Of a stretch of DNA of 64,000 nucleotides, positions 38,376 to 46,732 are shown one piece after another; position 1 is the stretch's first letter; each line of letters opens with the position of its first letter. Source of the stretch: Pandoraea sputorum (GTDB lineage: Bacteria; Pseudomonadota; Gammaproteobacteria; Burkholderiales; Burkholderiaceae); the NCBI RefSeq assembly GCF_000814845.2, contig NZ_CP010431.2:3038001-3102000 (forward strand). The letters are read 5' to 3'. Made by a program: the position numbers and the translations under genes. The notes under the pieces are model-generated. The model made no database searches. It was not told where the DNA came from and worked only from the letters and a program-made list of their open reading frames with translations.

Positions 38376-39298
38376 GCAATACGCCCGTAACGTCGGCAGC
38401 CAAAGCGGTTGTCTTCGCGTATCACAACGTCGGCGTTCGCTGCCTGCAAGTGCTGCTCGCACGCGGCGTCGACGTCGCACTCGTCGTCACGCATCAGGAC
38501 AACCCGAACGAGAACATCTGGTTCGGCAGTGTCGCGGGCGTCGCCGCCGAGCACGGTATCCCGGTCGTCACTCCCGACGATCCGACCGATCCCACGCTCG
38601 CCGAGCGTATCCGCGCCATCGCGCCGGACTTTATTTTTTCGTTCTACTACCGCCATATGATCCCGGTGGCCGTGCTGGAAATCGCGCCGCGCGGCGCTTT
38701 CAACATGCATGGTTCACTGCTGCCGAAGTATCGCGGGCGGGTGCCCGTCAATTGGGCGGTTCTGCGAGGCGAAACAGAAACGGGTGCCACGCTGCACGAA
38801 ATGGCGCTGAAGCCGGATGCCGGGGCGATCATCGACCAGACGTCGGTGCCGATCCTGCCGGACGACACGGCGGGCGAAGTGTTCGAGAAGGTCACGGTCG
38901 CGGCCGAACAGACGCTCTGGCGCTGCCTGCCGGGCCTGATCGCCGGGAGCGCCCCTCGCCTGACCAACGATCTCGCCGCCGGCAGCTACTTCGGAGGGCG
39001 CAAGCCCGAAGACGGCCGCATCGACTGGACGCAGTCGGCGCAGAGCGTCTACAACCTGATCCGAGCCGTCGCACCGCCCTATCCGGGGGCCTTTACCGAT
39101 GTCGGGGAGCGCCGTTTCGTGATCAATCGGGCCCGTCTGTCCCGCTCGCCCGCCCCGGCCGGTTTGCCCTGCGGACTGCAAGTAGTGGATAATGCGCTCC
39201 TCGGCATTTGCGGCGACGGAAATGCCATCGTCATTCATGAACTAACGCTGGACGGCAAGCCTCTCGCGCCGGCACAGTTTTCCCAGCTCAATCACTGA
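38372..39298 (+). CDS. UDP-Ara4N formyltransferase (stand-alone ArnA N-terminal domain)
   Basis: 308 residues. Equivalent to the formyltransferase half of enterobacterial ArnA, here a separate gene. Catalytic triad residues visible: Asn and His in FNMHGSLLPKYRGRVPVNW and Asp in PDAGAIIDQ. Formylates UDP-L-Ara4N using N10-formyltetrahydrofolate so that ArnC accepts it. Overlaps arnC by four bases; the decarboxylase gene follows after seven bases. Confidence 0.93.
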   Translation: MSNTPVTSAAKAVVFAYHNVGVRCLQVLLARGVDVALVVTHQDNPNENIWFGSVAGVAAEHGIPVVTPDDPTDPTLAERIRAIAPDFIFSFYYRHMIPVAVLEIAPRGAFNMHGSLLPKYRGRVPVNWAVLRGETETGATLHEMALKPDAGAIIDQTSVPILPDDTAGEVFEKVTVAAEQTLWRCLPGLIAGSAPRLTNDLAAGSYFGGRKPEDGRIDWTQSAQSVYNLIRAVAPPYPGAFTDVGERRFVINRARLSRSPAPAGLPCGLQVVDNALLGICGDGNAIVIHELTLDGKPLAPAQFSQLNH

Positions 39299-39305
39299 CC
39301 GTAAT

Positions 39306-40355
39306 ATGAAAAAAGTCCTGATTCTCGGTGTCAACGGGTTCATCGGCCACCATCTGTCGAAGCGCATCCTGGAGACGACCGACTGGGAAGTTTATGGCAT
39401 GGACATGCTCACCGATCGCCTCGGCGATCTGGTCAACCACGAGCGCATGCACTTCTTCGAAGGCGACATCACGATCAACAAGGAATGGGTCGAGTACCAC
39501 ATTCGCAAGTGCGACGTGATCCTCCCGCTGGTCGCCATCGCAACGCCGGCCACCTACGTGAAGGCCCCGCTGCGCGTGTTCGAACTCGACTTCGAAGCGA
39601 ACCTGCCGATCGTGCGCTCGGCCGTGAAGTACGGCAAGCATCTGGTGTTCCCGTCGACCTCCGAGGTCTACGGCATGTGCACCGACGGCGAATTCGATCC
39701 GGAAAACTCGCCGCTGATCTACGGCCCGATCAACAAGCCGCGCTGGATCTACGCTTGCTCGAAGCAGCTCATGGACCGTGTGATCTGGGGCTACGGCATG
39801 CAGGAAGGCCTGAACTTCTCGCTGTTCCGTCCGTTCAACTGGATCGGTGCCGGCCTCGACTCGATCTATACGCCGAAGGAAGGTTCGTCGCGCGTGGTCA
39901 CGCAGTTCCTCGGCCACATCGCCCGTGGTGAGAACATCAGCCTGGTCGACGGCGGCAACCAGAAGCGCGCCTTTACCGACATCGACGACGGTATCGACGC
40001 GCTGGTTCGCATCATCGACAACAAGAACAATGTTGCGAGCGGCAAGATCTACAACATCGGCAATCCGACGAACAACTTCTCGGTGCGCGAACTCGCCAAC
40101 ATGATGCTCAAGCTGGCAAGCGAGTATCCGGAATACGCCGAAACGGCCAAGAAGGTTCAGCTCATCGAAACGACGTCTGGCGCCTACTACGGCAACGGCT
40201 ATCAGGACGTGCAGAACCGCGTGCCGAAGATCGAGAACACGATGCAGGAACTCGACTGGAAGCCGACGACGTCGATGGAAGATGCCCTGCGCAAGATTTT
40301 CGAAGCGTATCGCGGTCACGTTGCCGAAGCTCGTCGTCTGGTCGAGGGCGAATAA
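39306..40355 (+). CDS. UDP-glucuronate decarboxylase (stand-alone ArnA C-terminal domain)
   Basis: 349 residues. SDR-type NAD-dependent enzyme that oxidises and decarboxylates UDP-glucuronate to UDP-Ara4O. Seen: ILGVNGFIGHHLSKRIL (NAD loop), PSTSEVYGMCTDGEFDPENS (conserved Ser-Glu), YACSKQLMDR (Tyr-x3-Lys), and the FRPFNWIGAGLDSI region. In E. coli this is fused with the formyltransferase in ArnA. A hairpin terminator lies between it and arnD. Confidence 0.94.
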   Translation: MKKVLILGVNGFIGHHLSKRILETTDWEVYGMDMLTDRLGDLVNHERMHFFEGDITINKEWVEYHIRKCDVILPLVAIATPATYVKAPLRVFELDFEANLPIVRSAVKYGKHLVFPSTSEVYGMCTDGEFDPENSPLIYGPINKPRWIYACSKQLMDRVIWGYGMQEGLNFSLFRPFNWIGAGLDSIYTPKEGSSRVVTQFLGHIARGENISLVDGGNQKRAFTDIDDGIDALVRIIDNKNNVASGKIYNIGNPTNNFSVRELANMMLKLASEYPEYAETAKKVQLIETTSGAYYGNGYQDVQNRVPKIENTMQELDWKPTTSMEDALRKIFEAYRGHVAEARRLVEGE

Positions 40356-40428
40356 CGCCAGTGCCTGCGCCAGTCTGCTGCTGCGACACGCTCGCGACAT
40401 GGCGGCATGACCGGAACACCGCACGACA

Positions 40429-40462
40429 CGCCCGGTGCGCCCTCGGCGCATCGGGCGTTTTT
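40429..40462 (+). terminator. Intrinsic terminator inside the arn cluster, before arnD
   Basis: CGCCCGGTGCGC / GCGCATCGGGCG: 12-bp stem with one G-U pair, five-base loop, then TTTTT. It should reduce or stop transcription into arnD, so arnD probably also has its own promoter in 40463-40554. Confidence 0.85.
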
Positions 40463-40554
40463 GACTCAGCAGTTCGACTGTGTAATTTGATTCGACATTC
40501 GAGACATCGCGCACCTCGGCGGCGATGGCTTCGATGTACTACTCAAGGGCGGCT

Positions 40555-41457
40555 ATGGCCAAGATTGTCTTGAAGATCGACGTCGACACGCTGCGCGGCA
40601 CCCGCGAAGGCGTGCCCAATCTACTCGCCGCGCTGGCCGAACACGAGGCAATGGCGACGTTCCTGTTCAGCCTCGGACCCGATCACACCGGCTGGGCGCT
40701 CAAGCGTGTCTTCCGTCCCGGCTTTCTGAAGAAGGTCTCGCGTACGTCGGTGGTCGAGCATTACGGCTTCAAGACGCTCATGTACGGCACGCTGTTGCCC
40801 GGCCCGGATATCGGCAAGCGTGCAGCGGATGTCATGCGCACCGTGCAAAGCGCTGGCCACGAGACGGGCATCCACACCTGGGATCACACGTACTGGCAGG
40901 ACAACGTGCGCACGCGCGACGCGGCATGGACGCAGCATCAGATGGCGCAGGCGCATGCACGCTTCGCGCAGATATTCGGTGCGCCCCCGCTCACGCATGG
41001 TGCGGCAGGGTGGCAAATGAACAACCACGCTTTCCGTCAGATCGACGCCTGGGGCATGAAGTATTCGTCGGACGGACGCGGTGACGCCCCGCACTACCCG
41101 ATCGTCGACGGCGTGCGTCTGAACCATGTCCAGATGCCCACCACCCTGCCGACGGTAGACGAGCTGCTGGGCGTCGACGGCCGCGACATCAACGGTGTGG
41201 CCGAGCATCTGCTTGCCCTGACCCGCGATCCGGCGCAAGATCACGTGTTCACGCTTCACGCAGAACTCGAAGGTCAGAAGCTGGCGCCGCTGTTCCGTCA
41301 GTTGCTTGCCGGTTGGCGTCGACAGGGCCACGATCTGGTCACGATGGGCGACTATTACGCGACGCTGGATCTGGCCGCACTGCCCGCACATCCGGTCGTG
41401 TGGGGAGAAATTCCGGGCCGCTCCGGCGATCTGATTCTGGAAGGCCAGGCCGCCTGA
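40555..41457 (+). CDS. arnD: 4-deoxy-4-formamido-L-arabinose-phosphoundecaprenol deformylase ArnD
   Basis: 300 residues from the ATG at 40555 (MAKIVLKIDVDTLRGTREG). Polysaccharide-deacetylase (NodB) fold that removes the formyl group once the sugar is on the lipid carrier. Metal-site residues: Asp in KIDVD and the two histidines in HETGIHTWDHTYW. An in-frame ATG ten codons upstream is less likely. Separated from the other arn genes by a terminator, and 63 bases before bcp. Confidence 0.94.
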   Translation: MAKIVLKIDVDTLRGTREGVPNLLAALAEHEAMATFLFSLGPDHTGWALKRVFRPGFLKKVSRTSVVEHYGFKTLMYGTLLPGPDIGKRAADVMRTVQSAGHETGIHTWDHTYWQDNVRTRDAAWTQHQMAQAHARFAQIFGAPPLTHGAAGWQMNNHAFRQIDAWGMKYSSDGRGDAPHYPIVDGVRLNHVQMPTTLPTVDELLGVDGRDINGVAEHLLALTRDPAQDHVFTLHAELEGQKLAPLFRQLLAGWRRQGHDLVTMGDYYATLDLAALPAHPVVWGEIPGRSGDLILEGQAA

Positions 41458-41520
41458 ACCATCCCCCGTATTCGAAAAACTTTCCGAACCGGCCCTACGA
41501 GGCCACCCAAGGAGACCATA

Positions 41521-41982
41521 GTGACGGTAGCCATCGACACTCCCGTGCCCGATTTCACCGCACCGGCCACCGGCGGCGATTTTTCGCTCAAGGCCCATCG
41601 CGGCCAGAAGGTGGTGATCTACTTTTATCCGAAGGACAACACGCCCGGCTGCACGACGGAAGGCATGAACTTCCGCGACAGCTACGACCAGTTTCAGGCG
41701 GCCGGCGCACAGATCGTCGGCGTGTCGCGCGACAGCCTGCGGTCACACGAGAACTTCAAGAACAAGCTCGAACTGCCCTTCCCGCTGATCTCCGATGGCG
41801 ATGAAGCGGTCTGCAAACTGTTCGGTGTCATCAAGCTGAAAAAACTGTATGGCAAAGAACATCTTGGGATCGAACGCAGCACGTTTCTGATCGACGAGAA
41901 AGGGGTTCTGCGCAAGGAATGGCGTGGTGTGCGTGTGCCCGATCACGTGGCGGACGTGCTGGCTGCCGTGCAGGCGATCTGA
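41521..41982 (+). CDS. bcp: Thioredoxin-dependent peroxiredoxin Bcp
   Basis: 153 residues. Reduces hydrogen peroxide and organic peroxides. Peroxidatic cysteine in YFYPKDNTPGCTTEGMNFRD, with a further Cys at about residue 100 (EAVCKLFGV), so the resolving arrangement may differ from E. coli Bcp. GTG start with a strong AAGGAG seven bases upstream. Probably co-transcribed with arnD; ended by the terminator at 42194. Confidence 0.94.
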   Translation: MTVAIDTPVPDFTAPATGGDFSLKAHRGQKVVIYFYPKDNTPGCTTEGMNFRDSYDQFQAAGAQIVGVSRDSLRSHENFKNKLELPFPLISDGDEAVCKLFGVIKLKKLYGKEHLGIERSTFLIDEKGVLRKEWRGVRVPDHVADVLAAVQAI

Positions 41983-42302
41983 GTCGGCAAGCGCGCGCGA
42001 CACTCGCATGAGGCGGGTCGTCGGGCGCGCGTACGAGCGCTATTCGGGCCGGTGTTGCGCAGGGGCCGATAGCGACCGCCAGTGAGGGCATTCGACGCTA
42101 TACAAGCACGGCAAGAGACGTTATAGTCGGCCGTAATGATCAAGCGCATTGAACGAGACTATTGCAGGCGTCGCCACGGCGGCGCCTTCAGCCAAGCCGC
42201 CTCTCCGGTGCGTCCGGGCAGGCGGCTTTTTTGTTGCCGGGACGTGATGTATTGCCGTTTGTCCCGGCCGAGTAGTGTTGTGTTTTCTTGAACGGGAAAT
42301 CT
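41983..42302. other. bcp/phoH2 intergenic region
   Basis: 320 bases without a protein gene. It includes TATACA (about 42099) and TTATAGT (about 42119) boxes without good -35 partners, and a terminator at 42194-42232. A short untranslated RNA between these is possible but unproven. Promoter for phoH2 not identified. Confidence 0.4.
42194..42232 (+). terminator. Rho-independent terminator after bcp
   Basis: AAGCCGCC (42194-42201) pairs with GGCGGCTT (42221-42228) around a 19-base loop and is followed by T residues. It ends the arnD-bcp transcript or a short RNA starting after bcp. Confidence 0.75.
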
Positions 42303-44048
42303 ATGCCATTGCCATCGGCGCCGACCAAACCGGGCTCGCTGCTAGCCCCGGAACAATTCCCCACTCGCCTCAAACCTTCGCGCACGGAGGCCAAGAAACC
42401 GATCCCCTCGTCTGAACAACAAGCACTGGGCGAAACGTCCGGTGCCTCGGGAGCCGCCAGCGCGACTGAGTTGAAGGTCGTCCCCAAAACCGCTCCGGCG
42501 ACGCAGACTGCACCACAGCCGTCGCCTGCTGCACGTTCGCCCCAGTCGCCGCCTTCGGCAGACTCCAGCGGCGCCAGCCCGTCCCTCAAGGCCGTGAAGT
42601 CGACGGCGACGGGCCAGGGTTCGAAACGTACACGCGGCAAAGATCAGGAACCGGCGAAGCTTTTCGTACTCGACACCAACGTGCTCATGCACGACCCGAG
42701 CAGCCTGTTCCGCTTCGAAGAGCACGACGTCTATCTCCCGATGATGACGTTGGAAGAGCTCGACAATCACAAGAAGGGCATGTCGGAAGTGGCGCGCAAT
42801 GCGCGTCAGGTGAGCCGAACGCTCGACGGGCTGGTCGCGGAAAGCGGCTCGAAGTCGATGGCCGAGGGCATTCCGCTCTCGCGACTCGGCAACAAGGACG
42901 CCATCGGGCGTCTGTACTTCCAGACCGATCTGCCCGACGTTCCGCCGCTCGAAGGTCTGCCGCAAGGCAAGGCCGACAACCAGATTCTGGGTGTCGTGCG
43001 TGCGCTGCAGGACAAGTTCCGCGATCGTCAGGTCGTGCTGGTGTCGAAAGACATCAACATGCGCGTCAAAGCGCACGCGCTCGGTCTGCCCGCAGAAGAT
43101 TACTTCAACGACAAGGTGCTCGAGGACAGCGATCTGCTCTACTCGGGTGTGATGGCTCTTCCGCCTGACTTCTGGACGAAGCACGGCAAGGGCATGGAGA
43201 GCTGGCAGGACAACCGGACCGGCACCACGTTCTATCGAATCACCGGGCCGCTTTGCGCGAGTTTCCTCATCAATCAGTTCGTCTATCTGGAAACGAACAA
43301 TGGTGAGGCACCTTTCTACGCACAAGTGCGGGAGATCAACGGCAAGACGGCGTTGCTGCAAACGCTGCGTGACTACGGCCATCACAAGAACAATGTGTGG
43401 GGCATTACGGCACGCAACCGCGAGCAGAACTTCGCGCTGAACCTGCTGATGAATCCGGAGGTGGACTTCATCACCCTGCTGGGACAGGCAGGCACCGGCA
43501 AAACGCTGCTGGCGCTCGCCGCCGGTCTGGCGCAGACGCTCGACGAGAAGCGTTACAACGAGATCATCATCACGCGCGCGACCGTGCCCGTTGGTGAAGA
43601 TATCGGCTTCCTGCCGGGCACTGAGGAAGAGAAGATGCAACCGTGGATGGGCGCATTCGACGACAACCTCGAAGTGCTGCAAAAGACCGACGACTCAGCT
43701 GGCGAATGGGGCCGTGCGGCCACGCAGGAACTGATTCGCTCCCGACTCAAGGTCAAGAGCATGAACTTCATGCGCGGCCGTACGTTCGTGAACAAGTTCG
43801 TCATCATCGACGAGGCGCAGAACCTGACGCCGAAGCAGATGAAGACCCTCGTCACGCGCGCCGGTCCCGGCACCAAGCTGATCTGCCTGGGCAACATCGC
43901 GCAGATCGACACGCCGTACCTGACCGAAGGCAGCTCCGGCCTCACCTACGTGGTGGATCGCTTCAAGGGCTGGGGACACAGCGGACACGTTACGCTCGCG
44001 CGCGGCGAACGTTCGCGTCTGGCGGACTACGCAGCAGAAATTCTCTGA
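42303..44048 (+). CDS. PhoH2-type PIN-PhoH ATPase
   Basis: 581 residues from the ATG at 42303. An Ala/Ser/Pro-rich N-terminal ~110 residues, then a PIN ribonuclease domain (LFVLDTNVLMHDPSS near 120; TLEELDNHKKG; VSKDINMRVKA), then a PhoH P-loop ATPase (LLGQAGTGKTLLALAAGLA near 390; FVIIDEAQNLTPKQMKTL). PhoH2 proteins are ATP-dependent RNA-cleaving helicases linked to toxin-antitoxin-like or stress RNA turnover in other species. Both acidic PIN residues and Walker motifs look intact. Strong terminator follows. Confidence 0.92.
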   Translation: MPLPSAPTKPGSLLAPEQFPTRLKPSRTEAKKPIPSSEQQALGETSGASGAASATELKVVPKTAPATQTAPQPSPAARSPQSPPSADSSGASPSLKAVKSTATGQGSKRTRGKDQEPAKLFVLDTNVLMHDPSSLFRFEEHDVYLPMMTLEELDNHKKGMSEVARNARQVSRTLDGLVAESGSKSMAEGIPLSRLGNKDAIGRLYFQTDLPDVPPLEGLPQGKADNQILGVVRALQDKFRDRQVVLVSKDINMRVKAHALGLPAEDYFNDKVLEDSDLLYSGVMALPPDFWTKHGKGMESWQDNRTGTTFYRITGPLCASFLINQFVYLETNNGEAPFYAQVREINGKTALLQTLRDYGHHKNNVWGITARNREQNFALNLLMNPEVDFITLLGQAGTGKTLLALAAGLAQTLDEKRYNEIIITRATVPVGEDIGFLPGTEEEKMQPWMGAFDDNLEVLQKTDDSAGEWGRAATQELIRSRLKVKSMNFMRGRTFVNKFVIIDEAQNLTPKQMKTLVTRAGPGTKLICLGNIAQIDTPYLTEGSSGLTYVVDRFKGWGHSGHVTLARGERSRLADYAAEIL

Positions 44049-44087
44049 CGCCAGTCCATGCCATCGAGCGCTTCGACGCTCCACGCA

Positions 44088-44112
44088 ACGGCGCCTTCGG
44101 GCGCCGTTTTTT
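44088..44112 (+). terminator. Terminator of phoH2
   Basis: ACGGCGCC-TTCG-GGCGCCGT perfect 8-bp stem with a UUCG tetraloop and a run of six T. Confidence 0.92.
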
Positions 44113-44268
44113 ATAGCCAGGACACTACGTGCAACACCCCATAATGCATCGGCTCAAGATGGCAAAATCGTCCGGCAAGCGGCGAATTTGTGACGTCGAT
44201 GCCACAGAACGCCCGGATTTGGGCACTTTTGCGATGCATTCGTGCGCTAAGCGTCGTAAACTCGGCGC

Positions 44269-45123
44269 ATGCGAATCCAGCGCCCTCTGAGCATGTCTCG
44301 AACTCCGACTCGTCCGATGGCCCGATGCACGACGCAGCTCGCAACGTCCGCCCAGACTGCATGGGTGCCGTGGCGTTCGGCGGGGGTACTGGCGCTCACG
44401 CTGCTGGTCGCCGCATGCTCCTCCGGCCCGACGGTCCGGCAAGGCGGCAACGCGAACTTCGGCAATCGCACGGTCGGCCCCGAGCGCAGCGCAGGTCAGG
44501 AGGAGATCACGCTCGAAGCGATGAGCCTCGTTGGCATTCCTTACCGCTACGGCGGCAACACCCCCGACTCCGGATTCGATTGCAGCGGCCTCGTGCGCTA
44601 TGTGGTGGCGCGCGCAGCTGGCGTCAATCTGCCGCGCACGACCGCCGACATGAGCGGCATCGGCACCGTGCTCGAACGCGACGACCTCGCCTCAGGCGAT
44701 CTCATCTTCTTCAATACGACGGGACGCGCCCACTCGCATGTGGGCATCTACGTGGGACAGGGGAAATTCGTGCACGCGCCGAATTCGGGCGGCACGGTGC
44801 GGCTGGAGAGCATTTTCATCCCGTATTGGGCGAAGCGTATCGACGGTGTACGACGCGTCGCGGCCAACAAGGCGCCGGCGGGCAATACGACCTACGTCAA
44901 TCGCTCGGCACCCGAGACGGTTGCGGTGACGCCAGCAGCGACCGCGGCACCGACGCTCACGGCGACACCGGTCAGCCCTGCACCGAACCGTCCGCTAACG
45001 GCAGCGACGCCCTCACCGCTTGGCGCACCGCAGACGGCATCCCCGAGCAGCACGGCCAATCTCACGTCGCCGCCGTCGCAGGACGACGATCCGATTGCCC
45101 GCTTCGCCAACAGCGCGATGTAA
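44269..45123 (+). CDS. NlpC/P60 family lipoprotein, peptidoglycan endopeptidase
   Basis: 284 residues. Lipoprotein signal with lipobox LVAAC at Cys50 (the true start could be one of the later ATGs at codons 9 or 17, which gives a more usual signal length). NlpC/P60 catalytic Cys in SGFDCSGLVRYVVARA, His in HSHVGIYVGQGKFVH. Likely cleaves peptide stems of peptidoglycan in the periplasm. The last ~75 residues are a Thr/Pro/Ser-rich tail. Convergent with the cupin gene; their stop codons abut. Confidence 0.9.
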   Translation: MRIQRPLSMSRTPTRPMARCTTQLATSAQTAWVPWRSAGVLALTLLVAACSSGPTVRQGGNANFGNRTVGPERSAGQEEITLEAMSLVGIPYRYGGNTPDSGFDCSGLVRYVVARAAGVNLPRTTADMSGIGTVLERDDLASGDLIFFNTTGRAHSHVGIYVGQGKFVHAPNSGGTVRLESIFIPYWAKRIDGVRRVAANKAPAGNTTYVNRSAPETVAVTPAATAAPTLTATPVSPAPNRPLTAATPSPLGAPQTASPSSTANLTSPPSQDDDPIARFANSAM

Positions 45124-45387
45124 TCACTTCCGCCCGACGAGATACTGCACGCCCGCCGGACCATAACGTTCGGCATGCGGCTCTCCGGCGGCCAGATGGA
45201 AGACGTCTCCCTCGCCATATCGACGCTCGACGTCGCCCACCCGAATCACGATCGCGCCGGACAGAATCAGCGCCTTCGCTTCGAATGGATGCGTATGCGT
45301 GTCGAGCCCGCCTGCTTCTCTCGTCACGGTGACGAACGCCGTGAAGCCTTCATTGGCAAGTTCTCGCTCGAATGCGTCGCGTTGCAT
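45124..45387 (-). CDS. Small cupin-domain protein
   Basis: 87 residues, single cupin. DTHTHPFEAKALILSG supplies two histidines and a glutamate of the metal site; GEPHAERYG supplies the third histidine. Function unknown. Start at the ATG at 45387, with CGGAGGG six bases ahead. It follows a 34-codon gene by 37 bases, both downstream of a Fur-like box, so it may be iron-regulated (inference). Confidence 0.85.
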   Translation of the reverse strand: MQRDAFERELANEGFTAFVTVTREAGGLDTHTHPFEAKALILSGAIVIRVGDVERRYGEGDVFHLAAGEPHAERYGPAGVQYLVGRK

Positions 45388-45424
45388 ACGCCCTCCGTTC
45401 TGGCGGCTGCGATGCGCCGGGGGA

Positions 45425-45529
45425 TCAGCGCAGATGGCCAAGCAGCGTTGCCGCACCACCGATATTAATGGCAGCGCCCATCAGTATGCTCAGCGGACGG
45501 TGGCGCAAGGAGTGGATCAATGTCGTCAT
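45425..45529 (-). CDS. 34-residue small protein upstream of the cupin gene
   Basis: ATG at 45527-45529 with a perfect GGAGG six bases upstream, stop TGA at 45425. The product starts MTTLIHSLRHRPLS and continues with a hydrophobic stretch (ILMGAAINIGGAATLLG) long enough for one membrane helix, ending HLR. I do not recognise it. The excellent ribosome site, the Fur-like box and promoter just upstream, and the short gap to the cupin gene argue that it is real. Alternatively it could be a leader peptide of the cupin gene. Confidence 0.6.
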   Translation of the reverse strand: MTTLIHSLRHRPLSILMGAAINIGGAATLLGHLR

Positions 45530-45557
45530 GGTAGCCTCCGATGTGATTGAATAAAAC

Positions 45558-45585
45558 ACTATGGAAAAATGATAATCAATCGCAA
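45558..45585 (-). promoter_or_regulatory. Candidate promoter of the small-protein/cupin operon
   Basis: On the minus strand TTGCGA (45580-45585), 16-base spacer and CATAGT (45558-45563). The Fur-like box fills the spacer, a standard repression position. Confidence 0.45.
45565..45583. promoter_or_regulatory. fur box: Fur-box-like site
   Basis: Matches the 19-bp consensus GATAATGATAATCATTATC at 14 positions, including the unbroken core ATGATAATCA. It lies in an AT-rich island between the pit terminator and the 34-residue gene. Confidence 0.55.
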
Positions 45586-45662
45586 TAATCTATTGAAATT
45601 GATTCTCCCGATGGCATCGATTGGCGCTTTCAATCCTCCCGGCCAGCACTTGGCACAGACGT

Positions 45663-45688
45663 AAAAAAAGCGGCCGAAGCCGCTTTTT
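45663..45688 (-). terminator. Terminator of the pit transcript
   Basis: AGCGGC-CGAA-GCCGCT perfect stem, extended by A-T pairs and flanked by A and T runs. It lies 20 bases past the pit stop. Confidence 0.85.
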
Positions 45689-45708
45689 CTATTCCGTAGC
45701 CCGATCCG

Positions 45709-46719
45709 TCAGAGGATCTGCTTGCCCACCCACCAGGCGATGGCGGCGATAAATGCCGATGCCGGGATCGTCAGCACCCAGGCCCAGACGATGTTGCCTG
45801 CCACGCCCCAGCGCACTGCCGACAGCTTGCGGGTCGCGCCCACGCCGACGATGGCACCCGTGATGGTGTGCGTCGTCGAGACCGGCACGCCGAGCCACGA
45901 TGCGAAGAAGAGCGTGAACGCCCCGCCCGTCTCGGCACAGAAACCACCGACCGGCTTGAGCTTCGTGATCTTCTGCCCCATCGTGCGCACGATACGCCAG
46001 CCACCGAACATGGTGCCCAGACCGATCGCCAGATAGCAGCCGATGATCACCCACAGCGGCGGCTCGGCAGCTTCCTGCGGCCACATGCCCGCAGCGATCA
46101 GCAGCATCCAGATGATGCCGATGGTTTTCTGCGCGTCGTTGCCGCCGTGGCCGAGGCTATACATACCGGCGGACACCAGTTGCAGGCGACGGAACCAGCG
46201 GTCCACGCGCGCAGGCGGCGTGCGGAAGAACAGCCACGACACGAGCAGCATGAAGAACGAACCGAGCACGAAACCGAGCAGCGGCGAGACGAAAATGAAT
46301 GCCACGGTTTGCAGCAGGCCACTCGCCACGAGCGAGCCCGTGCCCGCCTTTGCCACCGCCGCGCCGACCAGACCACCGATCAGGGCGTGCGACGAACTCG
46401 ACGGAATACCGTAGTACCAGGTGATGATGTTCCAGGCGATAGCGCCCACGAGCGCGCCAAAGATCACATAGTGATCGACGATCTCGGGGTGCACCGTGCC
46501 CTTGCCCACCGTCGCCGCGACTTTCAGGTGAAAGACGAACAGCGCGATGACGTTGAACATGGCGGCGAAAGCCACCGCCTGATGCGGTTTGAGCACGCCC
46601 GTCGAGACCACCGTAGCGATCGAGTTGGCGGCGTCGTGAAAACCGTTCATGAAGTCGAACAGGAGCGCCAGTGCGATCAATAGTCCGACCAGCCAAAGGC
46701 TGATGTGCAGCGTTGCCAT
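45709..46719 (-). CDS. pit: PiT-family inorganic phosphate transporter
   Basis: 336 residues, about ten membrane helices in two repeats. Family signature: FDFMNGFHDAANSIATVVSTG in repeat one and GGNDAQKTIGIIW in repeat two. Low-affinity phosphate (metal-phosphate) symport. Start at the ATG at 46719 (MATLHISLWLVGLL). An upstream ATG in frame reads unrelated sequence. 13 bases after the DUF47 gene, an operon seen widely. Confidence 0.95.
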   Translation of the reverse strand: MATLHISLWLVGLLIALALLFDFMNGFHDAANSIATVVSTGVLKPHQAVAFAAMFNVIALFVFHLKVAATVGKGTVHPEIVDHYVIFGALVGAIAWNIITWYYGIPSSSSHALIGGLVGAAVAKAGTGSLVASGLLQTVAFIFVSPLLGFVLGSFFMLLVSWLFFRTPPARVDRWFRRLQLVSAGMYSLGHGGNDAQKTIGIIWMLLIAAGMWPQEAAEPPLWVIIGCYLAIGLGTMFGGWRIVRTMGQKITKLKPVGGFCAETGGAFTLFFASWLGVPVSTTHTITGAIVGVGATRKLSAVRWGVAGNIVWAWVLTIPASAFIAAIAWWVGKQIL

Positions 46720-46732
46720 CGAAAGTCTCCGC

